DNA from: Candidatus Ideonella esbjergensis
GTDB lineage: Bacteria > Pseudomonadota > Gammaproteobacteria > Burkholderiales > Burkholderiaceae_C
Assembly: GCA_016710065.1 (NCBI GenBank)
Contig: JADJLP010000015.1
Span: 434,001-498,000 of the forward strand
Direction of reading: 5' to 3'
DNA length: 64,000 nt
Both the position numbers and the translations under genes were made by a program. This document shows, in pieces, positions 7,940 through 15,240 of this stretch (position 1 is the first letter of the stretch; every line of letters starts with the position of its first letter). Under the pieces are notes generated by a model, which searched no databases, was not told the origin of the DNA, and was given only the letters and a program-made list of their open reading frames with translations.

Positions 7940-8770
7940 ATGAAGATGCTTTCAACATGTGGCGTGGCCCTCTTCGCCACGGTGATACTGGCCGCATGCG
8001 GCGGTGGCGGCTCAACGACACCCGGTACACCGGTAGCCGGCGCGAGCCTGGTCACACTCGATACGCGTACGGGAGTGACCCAGAAATTCGTCCTGCTTAA
8101 GCCAGATCCAGTGGTCGCTTCGGTCATTCTGTTTGCGGGTGGCGACGGCATACTTAGTTTGTCGCAAGATGGCGCCGGCAACCCGGTCATCTCCAAACTG
8201 TTAGGAAACTTTCTGGTGCGAACCCGCCAGGATTTTGTCGATCGTGGCTTCATGGTGGCCCTCGTTGACGTGTCTTCAGACAATCCGAACGGCATCGGGC
8301 TGGCTCGCGGAAGCGCCGACCATGCGCTGGACATGGCCGCCGTGGTGGCATACATGCGTCAGCAGGTCAACATACCCGTGTGGCTTGTCGGCACGAGCGC
8401 AGGTTCGCAGTCGGCCGCAAATGCTGCAGTGCGGCTCACACAGGGGATCGGCGGGGTGGTACTCACATCAAGCGTCACCGTGCCAAGCAGTACGGCGGTC
8501 GGGGTGCTCAACATGGATCTCGAGTCCATTCGGGTGCCGGCTTTCGTCATGGCGCACGTGCAAGACCAGTGCGCATCCACGCCGCCAGCAGATGCGCAGC
8601 GCATTGCGGACCGACTCACGGGTGCGCCGGCGAAGTTGGTGACGCTGCTGACGGGAGGGGTGGCGCCCACGTCCGGCCCCTGCGAGGCACAATCACAGCA
8701 CGGGTTCTTCGGTATCGAACCCCAGGCCGTTGACGCCATCACGAACTTCATCAAGTCGAACGCGCAGTAG
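7940..8770 (+). CDS. lipoprotein with alpha/beta-hydrolase fold
   Basis: The start MKMLSTCGVALFATVILAACGGGGS has a lipobox (LAAC), so the protein is probably lipid-anchored. The body has alpha/beta-hydrolase features: a first strand with SVILFAGGDGILSL, a nucleophile elbow of the GxSxG type (VGTSAGSQSAANAAV near residue 155) and later segments with PAFVMAHVQDQC. The C-terminal HGFFGIEPQAVDAITNFI fits the position of the catalytic histidine. No specific substrate is suggested. GC content and codon use are slightly lower than neighbouring genes. The start has AGCGGAG upstream, which lies within the folded leader. Confidence 0.7.
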   Translation: MKMLSTCGVALFATVILAACGGGGSTTPGTPVAGASLVTLDTRTGVTQKFVLLKPDPVVASVILFAGGDGILSLSQDGAGNPVISKLLGNFLVRTRQDFVDRGFMVALVDVSSDNPNGIGLARGSADHALDMAAVVAYMRQQVNIPVWLVGTSAGSQSAANAAVRLTQGIGGVVLTSSVTVPSSTAVGVLNMDLESIRVPAFVMAHVQDQCASTPPADAQRIADRLTGAPAKLVTLLTGGVAPTSGPCEAQSQHGFFGIEPQAVDAITNFIKSNAQ

Positions 8771-8893
8771 GTTCATCACGCCCCGCTCCCTCATGGCCCG
8801 CGCCAACCTCAACGTCGGGCTCACAGCGGTTTGAGTTGCTGCTCATCACCAGCAAAGCGCGGCGTTCCATTGCCGATCTCGCCTTGGATTCGT

Positions 8894-9331
8894 ATGGGAA
8901 CAGACTTGCCAGCAACGGCCCCTGGATTCGCGGTCGCCACGGCCGTGGTCTCGGAAGGTGGCTGCAGTGCCATTGAGAGCGAACTGAACAGAATCCCTCT
9001 CCTTGGCGCCGGCTCCCGCGACCTCCTCACCACCTCTTGGTGTGCCGCCCTCGCCGCTAAGCTCCGCACCCGCCCCCGCATCGCCCAACTCCTCTCCGCC
9101 TCGCATGTGATGGGCGTCATCCCGGCCGAAGCAGCGCCTGCCTTGCGAGATGTGCATGACGACATCACTTCCCTCGCTGCACCGGGCGACGCGGTGGTGA
9201 TGCGCGCGCTGGTGCTGCATGCGTCCTGCAAGTCCACGGGCCACAGCCGGCGCAGGGTGTTGCATTTCCTGTTCGAGCCACCAAGCCTGCCGTATGGTTT
9301 GCGCTGGCAGGCCCAAGCCACACAATCCTGA
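8894..9331 (+). pseudogene. remnant of a phytanoyl-CoA dioxygenase-like (PhyH) gene with internal deletion
   Basis: The C-terminal part GDAVVMRALVLHASCKST...RRRVLHFLFEPPSLPYGLRW is strongly like PhyH-type Fe(II)/2-oxoglutarate oxygenases and keeps the distal metal histidine (LHAS). The N-terminal part (ELNRIPLLGAGSRDLLTTSWCAALAAKLR) also fits. The family segment that should lie between them, carrying the HxD iron ligands, is absent: the frame jumps from PRIAQLL to SASHVMGVIPAEAAPAL. The product is about 145 residues against an expected 220 or more. An in-frame deletion has therefore probably removed the active site. The ATG at 8894 is tentative. Confidence 0.6.
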
Positions 9332-9334
9332 CCT

Positions 9335-9380
9335 GTTGTCGCGGTTGACAACATCCGTGGATGTTGTCAACCGCGACAAC
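9335..9380. promoter_or_regulatory. 46-bp palindrome, two 22-nt perfect arms with 2-nt centre, abutting the tumE start
   Basis: Bases 9335-9356 are the exact inverse complement of 9359-9380. Each arm itself holds a dyad TTGTC-N8-GACAA, so the site contains two divergently placed operator-like units. It ends at the base before the ATG at 9381. Toxin-antitoxin operons often bind their own antitoxin at such dyads, and in RNA the hairpin would also bury the start region. Role inferred. Confidence 0.6.
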
Positions 9381-9658
9381 ATGAGAGCCACAGAGCTTGC
9401 CAGGTCGCGCATCGTCTACAGCGAGAACGCCTTCGCCGAGCTGGTGCTCTGGCGGCTCCCCCAGCCTCTGGCTGGTTCCAAGCGCAGCTACAAGTACCGG
9501 GTGAATGCGTGGTTCGGTACGACAACGAGGCCGGCAAGGGCGACCATCGCCACTATGGTGGCAAGGAAATGCCCTTCGCCTTCTCCAGCGTCGATCAGCT
9601 GCTGACCGACTTTCAGAAAGACATAGCGAGGTGGCAACGTGAAAACAGTGACGCTTGA
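9381..9658 (+). pseudogene. tumE: frameshifted TumE-type toxin (DUF6516 family)
   Basis: The first frame reads MRATELARSRIVYSENAFAELVLWRLPQPLAGSKRSYKYR. The second, two bases on, reads RYDNEAGKGDHRHYGGKEMPFAFSSVDQLLTDFQKDIARWQRENSDA and stops at 9658. Together these are the two halves of a TumE-like toxin, a family of about 100-120 residues. At the junction (9500-9515) the residues usually linking KYR to RYDNEAGKGDH are missing, so a small deletion with frameshift has disabled it. The end overlaps the start of the antitoxin gene by 20 bases, as expected for this pair. Confidence 0.7.
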
Positions 9659-9986
9659 AGTTCGGGGCCCCAAGGACGCCATGGCCGACTTTGCGCAGGC
9701 CTGGAAATCGGGCAAGCCGCAGAAGTCGGCCCGCATCAGTTTTGCCACGCCCGAGCTGCTCTGGAAGGTGCTCAGCGCCAAGCGCTGGGAATTGCTCAAG
9801 GCCTTGTGCGGTGCCGGCCCGGTCTCCATCCGCGAGGCGGCGCGGCGTGTGGACCGAGACGTGAAGGCGGTGCATTCCGATGTGACGGCGCTGCTGGCGG
9901 CAGGGGTCATCCAGCACACCGAGTCGGGTGCCATTGAATTCCCGTTCGACGCGGTGAAGGTCGAGTTTCTGTTGCAGGCTGCCTGA
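9639..9986 (+). CDS. tumA: TumA-type antitoxin / MarR-like winged-helix protein
   Basis: This 115-residue protein starts at a GTG inside the toxin remnant. It begins MKTVTLEVRGPKDAMADF and contains a winged-helix segment (LLKALCGAGPVSIREAARRVDRDVKAVHSDVTALLAAGVIQ) ending EFPFDAVKVEFLL, the pattern of antitoxins paired with DUF6516/TumE toxins. It should bind both DNA and toxin. The large palindrome upstream is the obvious operator candidate. The gene looks intact although its partner is broken, which suggests a relic locus or a retained anti-addiction function. Confidence 0.72.
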   Translation: MKTVTLEVRGPKDAMADFAQAWKSGKPQKSARISFATPELLWKVLSAKRWELLKALCGAGPVSIREAARRVDRDVKAVHSDVTALLAAGVIQHTESGAIEFPFDAVKVEFLLQAA

Positions 9987-10152
9987 ACCGGGTGGAAGTG
10001 GCTTGCCGCGCGCCCGGCTCCAGCCCCAACACGGGCTTGCCCTTGCCTTCGGCTCGTGGTTATCCTTGCTCTCTATGAGTCCAAGTCGGTACCCCCACAG
10101 GGGACTTCCACCCCATAAGTTCGCGCCCATGCTGGGCGCACACCCTTCGCTC

Positions 10153-10262
10153 GAGCGGACCTCCACCGGCTTGGCACTTGGCCCGCGAGGCTATTCTGTT
10201 CATCATCCGCCTCGCGGGCCAAGCGCCTACCCGGCGGTGTCCGCTCAGCTCAAACGTTGGAC
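10153..10262 (+). other. attC-like recombination site (integron cassette boundary)
   Basis: The segment folds as an imperfect hairpin. Inner arms of 14 bases (10177-10190 and 10210-10223) pair perfectly, a mismatched part follows, and outer arms GAGCGGAC (10153-10160) and GTCCGCTC (10239-10246) close it. It ends in CAAACGTTGGAC, whose GTTGGAC at 10256-10262 fits the integron core GTTRRRY. The left-hand core RYYYAAC is degenerate (a CAC-type end near 10141). The gene that follows is cassette-like. No integrase gene is in the window. The region 9987-10152 shows no supported gene. Confidence 0.5.
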
Positions 10263-10393
10263 GTCACACAGTCACGTTGCGAGCGATCCGGTGTTTTGGA
10301 ATTGAACGTCCAGAGAGCCAATATCGTTGCCACCTTGGGGCAAGGACGACGTAGCATGCGGCCGCCACTCTCGCAACTCGATGGAGGATTCAG

Positions 10394-10789
10394 ATGAACA
10401 GGATCTCGCTCTCAATCTGCTTCTGCTGGCTCGCAACCTCGGTAGTTCTAGCCCAGGAGTCAACAAGCCTGAACGGACGCTGGGAAGCAACGTATCAAGG
10501 TGCGGGCGGTGGCGACAATGCCGCAGAGTTGAGCATCTCGGATACTGGTGGTACTTGGACGCACAGAGCCGGAAAGGGAAATAAGAGAGCGAAAAATAAA
10601 CCGTGCGTCGATAGAGCGTTCCCTATTTCTATCCTGTCGAAGTCCGCCGCAGAGATTGCTTTCGAAGTGAATGCGTCGACCGTTCTTCAAGGCTGCCCCG
10701 ATCTAAGCGTGGTCGCCAAGTTGGTCGATGGCAAGACACTCGAGGGGAGCTTCAAGAATGGCAATCCGATCAAGTTCGTTCGTCAGTAG
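10394..10789 (+). CDS. small secreted protein of unknown function, cassette-like gene
   Basis: The 131-residue product starts with a signal peptide (MNRISLSICFCWLATSVVLA, cleavage probable before QESTS). The mature part has GRWEATYQGAGGGDNAAELSISDTGGTW and a repeated pattern of short strands ending LEGSFKNGNPIKF. It resembles small beta-barrel lipocalin-like or DUF-type exported proteins, but I do not recognise a family. Its AT content is clearly higher than flanking genes, and it starts 131 bases after the attC-like site, which fits a captured integron cassette. Bases 10263-10393 show nothing else. Confidence 0.6.
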   Translation: MNRISLSICFCWLATSVVLAQESTSLNGRWEATYQGAGGGDNAAELSISDTGGTWTHRAGKGNKRAKNKPCVDRAFPISILSKSAAEIAFEVNASTVLQGCPDLSVVAKLVDGKTLEGSFKNGNPIKFVRQ

Positions 10790-10817
10790 TACGCCGCCAG
10801 TGACGCCCAATCGGGTA

Positions 10818-10878
10818 GGCGCCGGTTTCTAGCCGGCGCCCCCCACACCACCCACCGTGCGGGTCCGAAGTGGGCGGT
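10818..10878 (-). ncRNA. group II intron domains V and VI
   Basis: Domain V: the 9-base arms 10847-10855 and 10870-10878 pair around a GC-rich distal stem. Domain VI: GGCGCCGG (10818-10825) pairs with CCGGCGCC (10833-10840) around a short loop. The order after the maturase stop is the standard one. The ribozyme can no longer be complete. Confidence 0.65.
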
Positions 10879-10907
10879 TCAACAAGTTGGCTCGCGCGAC
10901 GTTGTGT

Positions 10908-11528
10908 TCAGCCCCTCGCAGTCGTGTAGCCCTGGGCCTTGCACCACAGCTCTTTCACGCTGACCAAGCCTTGCGCTTTCAGCCAGCCTTGCAGGCCGCG
11001 TTGGGCCAGTGGCCCAACCCTTCGCCAGGCACAAGCCGTCCACTGGACGCCTTGTGTCCGGGCTCAGCATTGGACAATACCTGCTGCACCGCCGGGGTTC
11101 GCGCCATGTGCCAGTAGCTCTTGCTGCTGACACCGTGCTGGATCGCTGTCTTCAGGCTCACGCCTTGCGCCAGCAGGTGCCGGATCTTGGTGCGCGGCCA
11201 GCGCCACTGTTTCCAGTAGCACATGCGCATGCGCCGTCTGATCCAGTCGTCCAGTACGGGCACTGGGCGGTAGTACTGGCTGATGCCGAAGTACGCCGTC
11301 CAGCCTCTGACGCATTGCCCCAGCTTGTGCAACCGGTGTTCCATGGAGACGCCCCAGCTTCTTCCTGTCAGCTCTTTGACCCCGTGCTTGAAGTTCGCCA
11401 GGGCCTTGTCGGTCCAGCGTATCTTCTTGCCCTTGATGGTGAAGCCCAGGAAGCTGCATTCGCTCATCGGCGCCACCTTGCTTTTGGCCAGGTTCACCGC
11501 GAGTTTGAGGGTGCTCTGCAGGTAGGCG
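10908..11528 (-). pseudogene. group II intron reverse transcriptase/maturase, C-terminal fragment with internal frame disruption
   Basis: The recognisable part begins near LQSTLKLAVNLAKSKVAPMSECSFLGFTIKGKKIRW and continues through LTGRSWGVSMEHRLHKLGQCVRGWTAYFGISQYYRP, RRRMRMCYWKQWRWPRTKIRHLLAQGVS and SSKSYWHMARTPAVQQ: the thumb/X maturase domain and DNA-binding end. After that the frame leaves the family through an extra stretch of roughly 80 bases (about 10985-11070). The family tail WLKAQGLVSVKELWCKAQGYTTARG resumes in another frame and stops at 10908. The reverse-transcriptase catalytic domain with its YADD is absent. Not functional. Confidence 0.72.
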
Positions 11529-11601
11529 AGCGTAAGCGCCGGTCTGCAGCATGGTGCTTCAGACCGTGGTCGGGTGGGCGTGGGTCGACTCATTTCAGGT
11601 G

Positions 11602-12762
11602 CTAGGCCTCTGCGGCGCAGGCGGCGGCTTCGATGGCACATCGGCTGTTGAGGCGGGTGGTGTGGTCGGTGGCGCGGTCGGTGGTGCACCACTCGCAGGC
11701 GTGGCCTGCGCCCGCATGCGCCGGCGCACGATGCGCATGGGCTGGCCACAAGCACAGCGCCACACTGGGCGTGCAGGGGCCGGGGCTGGGGCTGCCACGC
11801 TGGCTGCCGGATGCGTGGCTGTAGCCGAACTCCTTGCGCACCACCGCGCCGTTCTTGGTCTCCGCCAGGCCGTTGTCGTTGCTGTGGCGGGGCCGGCTGC
11901 GGGTGAACTCGGCCTTGAGCTTGTCCAGCAGCTTGGCCACGCGGTGGTTGACGTATTCGCTGCCGTTGTCGGCGTGGAAGCCCAGGATCTCGAATGGGAA
12001 CTGTTCGAGCATGTGCTCGATCACCGGCAGCAGGTGGGCCTCGGAGATGGTCTGCACGGTGGCGACCACTTGCCACTGGGTGACGCAGTCCACCGCGTTG
12101 ATGTGGTACAGCCCCTTGATGCCATCAAAGTCGCCCTGATGCACGCTGTCGATTCGGATGAAGCCCGCGCGCCCCTCAGGCGCTGGCGCCCGGCGCACGC
12201 CAATGTCCACCCGCCGGGTAGGCTTGGTCTTGGTCAGCACCACCCGCTGAGCCCGGTAGCCGGCGCTGCTGCGCAGGTTGTACAGGTGCGCAACCGAGAT
12301 GTCGCCCAGTCGCTCGAAACCCGGGACCTTGAACACGTCGCGCTGGCGGCGCAGAACGCAGGCCGTGGCCGGTCCCGACAGCCCTCCCGTGGCCCGGTCC
12401 ACCTCTGCCAGCAACGCCACGTCAGCCGCCGTGTAGCGCCTTGCAAAGGCGTGCTCGGGGCGGCGGTAGTTCTTCACCAGCGGCAAGGCCTGCACCCACC
12501 GGGCCACCAGCCGCGTCACCTGCGCGCGGCTGTAGCCGCTCAGGCGCTGCAGGTAGGCCAGCACCGCACCCTTGTCCGCACGGCTGAGCTGGCGGTAGCC
12601 AAAGCGGCGCAGCACCTGCTCGAACCAGCCATAGCGTCCTTCGTCGTCCTCGGGACGTCGGAACTCCAAGGCCTGGATCCCGCCCACCACCTGCCGCACT
12701 TGCTCAAGCGTGCGCACCTGCGCCTCATTCATGTCGATCACCATCGCTTCGATGATCGACAC
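11602..12762 (-). pseudogene. DDE-type (rve superfamily) transposase with degraded C terminus
   Basis: The protein has an N-terminal helix-turn-helix region (YLQRLSGYSRAQVTRLVARWVQ) and a retroviral-integrase-like core with the expected acidic residues: D in IRIDSVHQGD, D in GFHADNGSEYVN and E in NDNGLAETKNGAVVRKEFGYSH. After FGYSH the sequence becomes proline/histidine-rich and unlike the family, so about 80-100 C-terminal residues are lost or replaced. A competing minus-strand frame at 11595-11798 reads CACGQPMRIVRRRM, a zinc-site end seen in other transposases, suggesting two fused elements. No clear terminal inverted repeats were found by eye. It interrupts the group II intron. Confidence 0.7.
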
Positions 12763-12816
12763 CCCGCGCTGCCCGACCCCGATCCGGGCCGGTCATCCCC
12801 TCGCCTCAGGCTCCTT

Positions 12817-12873
12817 CAGGCTCATTCCTCGTTGGAATCGCCCGCCTCGCTCCAGGCTCAAACCTCGTTGGAC
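12817..12873 (+). repeat. short direct repeats AGGCTCAnnCCTCGTTGGA
   Basis: Two copies of a 19-base unit with a 2-base variable centre lie about 38 bases apart (near 12817 and 12855), between the transposase start and the toxin promoter. Their role is unknown; they may be the element's end or a leftover duplication. Confidence 0.4.
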
Positions 12874-12883
12874 AAGACTAGTT

Positions 12884-12913
12884 TTCGACATCGATGCGCC
12901 TAAGGCGTATAGT
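12884..12913 (+). promoter_or_regulatory. promoter of the RelE/XRE toxin-antitoxin operon
   Basis: TTCGAC (12884-12889) and TATAGT (12908-12913) are 18 bases apart. A small dyad, CGCC-TAA-GGCG, lies in the spacer and is a plausible antitoxin operator. The toxin ATG follows at 12920, only 7 bases after the -10, so the transcript would be almost leaderless. Confidence 0.45.
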
Positions 12914-12919
12914 CTTTGC

Positions 12920-13231
12920 ATGCTCACGGTCGTCGAAACCCTTCTGTTCCAAAGGCAGTGGCCGCTGTACTGGACAGAAGAAGAACGAGGTGAATTCGCG
13001 GCGTACATCGCCGACTACCCTGACGCCGGAGATGTGGTGCCCGAATCTGGCGGCATTCGCAAAGTGCGTTGGCGCCGGGCGGGTTCAGGCAAGTCCGGTG
13101 GCGTTCGCGTCATCTACTTCACCCGCACGGCCGAAGAAGAGATTGTTCTTCTCACGCTCTATGCGAAGTCAAAGACAGACAACCTCACCGGCTCAAAACT
13201 CAAGGAGATACGCCGTGCCCTCGAAAGTTAA
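12920..13231 (+). CDS. RelE/HigB-type toxin of a toxin-antitoxin pair
   Basis: The 103-residue protein starts MLTVVETLLFQRQWPLYWTEEERGEF and contains IADYPDAGDVVPESGGIRKVRWRRAGSGKSGGVRVIYFTRTAEEEIVLLTLYAKSKTDNL, the typical central and C-terminal pattern of the RelE/HigB (Gp49-like) mRNA-interferase group. The basic residues and the C-terminal tyrosine of AKS-type ends expected for cleavage are present. It overlaps the antitoxin gene by 17 bases. The toxin-first order is usual for HigBA-like systems. The cell target is inferred from the family: ribosome-dependent mRNA cleavage. Confidence 0.83.
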   Translation: MLTVVETLLFQRQWPLYWTEEERGEFAAYIADYPDAGDVVPESGGIRKVRWRRAGSGKSGGVRVIYFTRTAEEEIVLLTLYAKSKTDNLTGSKLKEIRRALES

Positions 13232-13529
13232 GCCCCTCACCGAAACCCAACTGCGCGCCCACGAGGCCCAACGCGATCTTGCGGCCGAGCTGCTTGAATC
13301 GGTGCGGCAGATGAAAGCTGGCAAGACCACGGTGGTGCTCTCGCCGGCCATTGAGGCCCGGGAACGCACTGGACTGTCCCAATCCCAGTTCGCGTCGCTG
13401 CTCGGTGTATCTGTTCGCACCCTTCAGGGATGGGAACAGGGGCGCAAGCAACCGAGTGGTGCCGCCCGCACGCTCCTCACCATCGCACGCACCAATCCCA
13501 AGGCCTTGCTCGCGGTGGCCGGCAAATAG
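13215..13529 (+). CDS. XRE-family antitoxin (HigA/MqsA-like helix-turn-helix)
   Basis: I chose the GTG at 13215, which has a strong AAGGAG ribosome site 8 bases upstream and overlaps the toxin stop. The 104-residue product has an N-terminal coiled segment and a clear XRE helix-turn-helix (ARERTGLSQSQFASLLGVSVRTLQGWEQGRKQPSGAARTLLTIA). This is the antitoxin form of HTH proteins downstream of RelE-like toxins. It should neutralise the toxin and repress the operon. Both genes look intact, unlike the TumE/TumA pair nearby. Confidence 0.83.
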   Translation: MPSKVKPLTETQLRAHEAQRDLAAELLESVRQMKAGKTTVVLSPAIEARERTGLSQSQFASLLGVSVRTLQGWEQGRKQPSGAARTLLTIARTNPKALLAVAGK

Positions 13530-13566
13530 TGCGCCACACCGCCGAGGTGCAAGAGGGAGGAACGCC

Positions 13567-14004
13567 ATGCCCGACAGAACTGGCCGCTGCCTGTGCGGCG
13601 CCATCAGCTTCACCCTCACTGCCGACCCGTTGGTCACCCGCGTGTGCTGGTGCCGCGATTGCCAGCACCTGGCCGCCAATGGCACGGTGAACATGATGGT
13701 GCCGGCTGCTGCGCTGAGTATCAGCGGCACGCCGGCCGAGCACACCAAGGTGGCCGACAGCGGCAACGCCGTCACGCGCATGTTCTGCCCCACCTGCGGC
13801 ACGCATTTGTTCGCCCGCTCGAACGCACGGCCTGAGTTCCGCGTGGTGCGCGTGGGCAATCTCGATGACCCTTCGTCGGTGCAGCTCAGCCTGAACATCT
13901 GGGCCGCCAGCGCACCCAGCTGGGCCTGCATGGACCCCACGCTGGATCGGGTGCAAGGCCAGCCCGTTCCGCCCGCAGCCAAGCCACCGGCTTCAGGCGG
14001 ATGA
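13567..14004 (+). CDS. GFA-family zinc-binding protein 1 (glutathione-dependent formaldehyde-activating enzyme-like)
   Basis: The 145-residue protein has the GFA cysteine pattern: GRCLCGAISF, then CWCRDCQHLAANG, then FCPTCGTHLFARS. Together these bind structural and catalytic zinc. Family members were named for glutathione/formaldehyde condensation, but most are of unknown function. It starts at the ATG at 13567 after a GAGGGAGG ribosome site and ends four bases into the next gene (ATGA overlap). It is the first of three adjacent GFA genes. Confidence 0.85.
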   Translation: MPDRTGRCLCGAISFTLTADPLVTRVCWCRDCQHLAANGTVNMMVPAAALSISGTPAEHTKVADSGNAVTRMFCPTCGTHLFARSNARPEFRVVRVGNLDDPSSVQLSLNIWAASAPSWACMDPTLDRVQGQPVPPAAKPPASGG

Positions 14005-14396
14005 GCAGCCGCCTCGCCTCCTGCAGTTGCGGCCAGCTCACAGCCCAGGTCAGCGGCGATCCAGCGCGCGTCTCCATCTGCCACTGCCTGGCCTGCCAGC
14101 GCCGCACCGGCAGCCCCTTCGGCCAGCAGGCCCGGTTCCCGCGCGAGGCCGTGGTGCTGCAGGGCCAATCCACCACCTATGTGCGGGTGGGCGACGAGGG
14201 ATCGAGCATCCACTTCCACTTCTGCCCGCAGTGCGGTGCCACCGTCTACTACGAAGCCGAGTGGATGGAAGGCTTTGTGGCCATCCCCGTGGGCGCGTTT
14301 GCCGACCCCGGCTTCCCCGGCCCCAACATCTCGGTGTACGAAGACCGCCAACACGCCTGGGTGGTGGTGCCGCCGGGCATCGAACACATGGCTTGA
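14001..14396 (+). CDS. GFA-family zinc-binding protein 2
   Basis: The 131-residue protein shows ASCSCGQLTAQVSGDPARVSICHCLACQRRTGSPFGQQARF and HFHFCPQCGATVYYEAEW, the full cysteine set, and a C-terminal GAFADPGFPGPNISVYEDRQHAWV typical of the common proteobacterial GFA branch. It overlaps the upstream GFA gene by ATGA, so translation is coupled. The three neighbours differ markedly in sequence, pointing to old duplication or assembly rather than a recent tandem copy. Confidence 0.87.
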   Translation: MSSRLASCSCGQLTAQVSGDPARVSICHCLACQRRTGSPFGQQARFPREAVVLQGQSTTYVRVGDEGSSIHFHFCPQCGATVYYEAEWMEGFVAIPVGAFADPGFPGPNISVYEDRQHAWVVVPPGIEHMA

Positions 14397-14411
14397 TCAA
14401 GGAGCAACGCG

Positions 14412-14804
14412 ATGATCCAGGGTTCCTGTTTGTGCGGTTCCGTGGCTTGGCGCTTTGCCGGCGAGCCCGACGGCGCCACCGCCTGCAACTGCACCGCCTG
14501 CCGCCGCTACGGCACGCTGTGGGCCTACGCCTTTGAGGGCGATGGCATCGAGGTTTCTGGCCCCGCGCAGGCCTATGTGCGCGGCCAGGCGCTGAGCTTC
14601 AACTTCTGCCCCAGCTGCGGCTGCGTGGCCTACTGGCGCGCGCTGGGCACCGACGAGCAAGGCCGCCGGCGCATCGCGGTGAACCTGCGGCTGGCCGAGC
14701 ATCCCGAAGCGGTGGCGAAGATTCCCATCGACCACTTCGACGGCTTTGACACCTTTGATGACCTGCCCCGCGACGGCCGCTGTGTGGCCGACTACTGGTT
14801 CTGA
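14412..14804 (+). CDS. GFA-family zinc-binding protein 3
   Basis: The 130-residue protein has GSCLCGSVAWRFAGEPDGATACNCTACRRYGTLWAYAF and SFNFCPSCGCVAYWRALG, again with all zinc cysteines. The C-terminal section (NLRLAEHPEAVAKIPIDHFDGFDTFDDL) matches a GFA subgroup. An AAGGAG ribosome site precedes the ATG at 14412. It lies 15 bases after gene 2 and 10 bases before the DUF1801 gene, so one transcript is likely. Confidence 0.86.
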   Translation: MIQGSCLCGSVAWRFAGEPDGATACNCTACRRYGTLWAYAFEGDGIEVSGPAQAYVRGQALSFNFCPSCGCVAYWRALGTDEQGRRRIAVNLRLAEHPEAVAKIPIDHFDGFDTFDDLPRDGRCVADYWF

Positions 14805-14814
14805 GGTACCCGCC

Positions 14815-15240
14815 ATGCCCACCGCCAAGAAGGCCGCCCTTGCGGATGCCGCGCCGGCCGCCGCACTGATCGACGCCAAGATCGCTGCCCTGCCCGACTG
14901 GCGCGGCGCCACGCTGGCCCGCCTGCGCGCACTGTTGCTGCAGGCCCTGCCCAATGCACTGGAGGAGTGGAAGTGGAGTACGCCGGTGTGGACGGCCTCG
15001 GGCGGCATCGTCTGCACGGGCGAGGTCTACAAGAAGGTGGTGAAACTCACCTTCCCCAAGGGCGCGGCGCTGCCCGACCCGGCCGGGCTGTTCAACAGCA
15101 GCCTGGAAGGCAATGTGCGCCGCGCGATTGATTTCGCCGAAGGTGCTGCGGTGAACGAGGCTGCTTTCAAGGCGCTCATCCAGGCCGCCTCGGCCGCCAA
15201 CTGTTCTTCATCCCCGAGCAAGGCCAAGCCCCGCCCATGA
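14815..15240 (+). CDS. DUF1801 domain protein
   Basis: The 141-residue protein has LIDAKIAALPDWRGATLARLRALLLQALPNALEEWKWSTPVW, then GIVCTGEVYKKVVKLTFPKGAALPDPAGLFNSSLEGNVRRAIDF, a clear DUF1801 (YdhG-like) pattern. No biochemical function is established for the family. The gene begins 10 bases after the third GFA gene and shares an ATGA overlap with the next one. Confidence 0.8.
   Translation: MPTAKKAALADAAPAAALIDAKIAALPDWRGATLARLRALLLQALPNALEEWKWSTPVWTASGGIVCTGEVYKKVVKLTFPKGAALPDPAGLFNSSLEGNVRRAIDFAEGAAVNEAAFKALIQAASAANCSSSPSKAKPRP

Larger units (their letters stand above)
10813..11528 (-). mobile_element. 5'-truncated group II intron (3' half: maturase tail plus domains V-VI)
   Basis: Reading on the minus strand, the C-terminal third of an intron-encoded reverse transcriptase/maturase is followed by a catalytic domain V hairpin, a domain VI hairpin and the end sequence CTACCCGAT at about 10811-10819. 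The 5' ribozyme part and the reverse-transcriptase domain are missing. They are cut off where a truncated transposase begins (near 11530-11600), so the insertion of that element probably removed them. Confidence 0.75.

Noticed and set aside
10003..10305. Open frame across the attC-like hairpin
   Set aside because: The frame runs through both stem arms and has no ribosome site; the region is better explained as a recombination site.
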